From positions 1 through 5,595 of the forward strand of contig JAISCO010000055.1 of the NCBI GenBank assembly GCA_031265535.1: a DNA stretch of 5,595 nucleotides, read 5' to 3'. The DNA is from Spirochaetaceae bacterium (GTDB taxonomy: Bacteria; Spirochaetota; Spirochaetia; Treponematales; Breznakiellaceae). Each line of letters begins with the position of its first letter. Position 1 is the first letter of the stretch. Below, in pieces: positions 5,349-5,595 of the stretch. Below the pieces are notes generated by a model that made no database searches, was not told where the DNA came from, and saw only the letters and a program-made list of their open reading frames with translations. The position numbers and the translations under genes were made by a program.

Positions 5349-5594
5349 TTACACTACGAGCAAGTTTTGAGATTTAACAGTGGATATGCTGGAAAACGAA
5401 CTGTCGTGGGAAGCCATAAGCTCGTAAATTTTTTCGGCGGCCGAATCCTGTTTTCCGAAAACTTGTGAAAAAAGCGCGTTGTACCGATTCAAGTATAGGG
5501 TCGCCACGCCGCGCGCGGAATCAAGCCGTTCCTTGATGAAGCTGTGAAACCCGTTGACTTTATTGATACGCTTTGTGTGTGCCACGGTGCATTT
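5349..5594 (-). CDS. IS1595/ISXO2-like transposase, C-terminal part (5' end outside window)
   Basis: 81 residues are visible and the frame is open to the window edge; the GTG at 5585 is internal rather than a start. The segment HTKRINKVNGFHSFIKER, followed by RGVATLYLNRYNALFS, resembles the C-terminal end of IS1595-type DDE transposases, where an H...VNxxHxxxK stretch holds the last part of the catalytic core and GVATKYLxxY follows. The earlier catalytic Asp residues and the N-terminal zinc ribbon would be outside the window. It is convergent with gpsA. Activity cannot be judged. The family name rests on pattern recall, so a related DDE family is possible. Confidence 0.68.
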   Translation of the reverse strand, partial: KCTVAHTKRINKVNGFHSFIKERLDSARGVATLYLNRYNALFSQVFGKQDSAAEKIYELMASHDSSFSSISTVKSQNLLVV

Positions 5595-5595
5595 G
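5349..5595 (-). mobile_element. Insertion sequence, partial (IS1595-like), right of gpsA
   Basis: This is the region carrying the transposase end. The element extends beyond the right edge, and its left end should lie between 5280 and 5348. The insertion lies downstream of the gpsA stop codon and leaves that gene intact. Confidence 0.5.

Noticed and set aside
5434..5450. TTCGG-CGG-CCGAA hairpin next to a T run as a gpsA terminator
   Set aside because: The T run precedes the hairpin on the plus strand, and the site lies inside transposase coding sequence.

Overview
The window looks like bacterial chromosome with densely packed core genes interrupted by an accessory stretch. The organism is probably a host-associated spirochaete of the Treponema type. 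That is only an inference, from the style of the GpsA and M3 peptidase proteins, the trypsin/PPC protein, the tRNA without an encoded CCA, and the repeat-rich spacers. No marker gene settles the taxonomy.

Left part (1-633): the 3' end of a gene for a secreted-type trypsin-like serine protease (the active-site Ser region is visible) fused to a pre-peptidase C-terminal (PPC) domain. It converges on a tRNA-Val(UAC) gene on the minus strand. The tRNA has its own good promoter but carries two unusual mismatches in normally paired positions.

Middle part (634-2371): an AT-richer accessory cassette. A sigma70-type promoter flanked by two TTAAC/GTTAA dyads leads into a small ORF containing a run of 15 C. 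That ORF reads through the ribosome binding site of a class I SAM-dependent methyltransferase gene and overlaps its start. A length change of one C would end translation about 120 nt before the methyltransferase, so the tract could be a phase-variable translational switch. The methyltransferase is followed by a heptamer array, two roughly 79-bp direct repeats spaced 94 bp apart, and a possible terminator hairpin.

Right part (2372-5279): a tight two-gene operon. An oligoendopeptidase F-like M3 zinc peptidase (pepF) is followed after one base by gpsA, the NAD(P)-dependent glycerol-3-phosphate dehydrogenase of phospholipid synthesis. pepF carries a 3 x 15-bp in-frame minisatellite near its C-terminus. 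Its perfect TATAAT lies so close to the ATG that a leaderless mRNA is possible. After gpsA come a purine-rich spacer and, on the minus strand, the C-terminal part of an IS1595/ISXO2-like transposase that runs off the right edge.

The best candidate for something new is the poly-C small-ORF and methyltransferase arrangement. The rest is ordinary core metabolism with some repeat biology.
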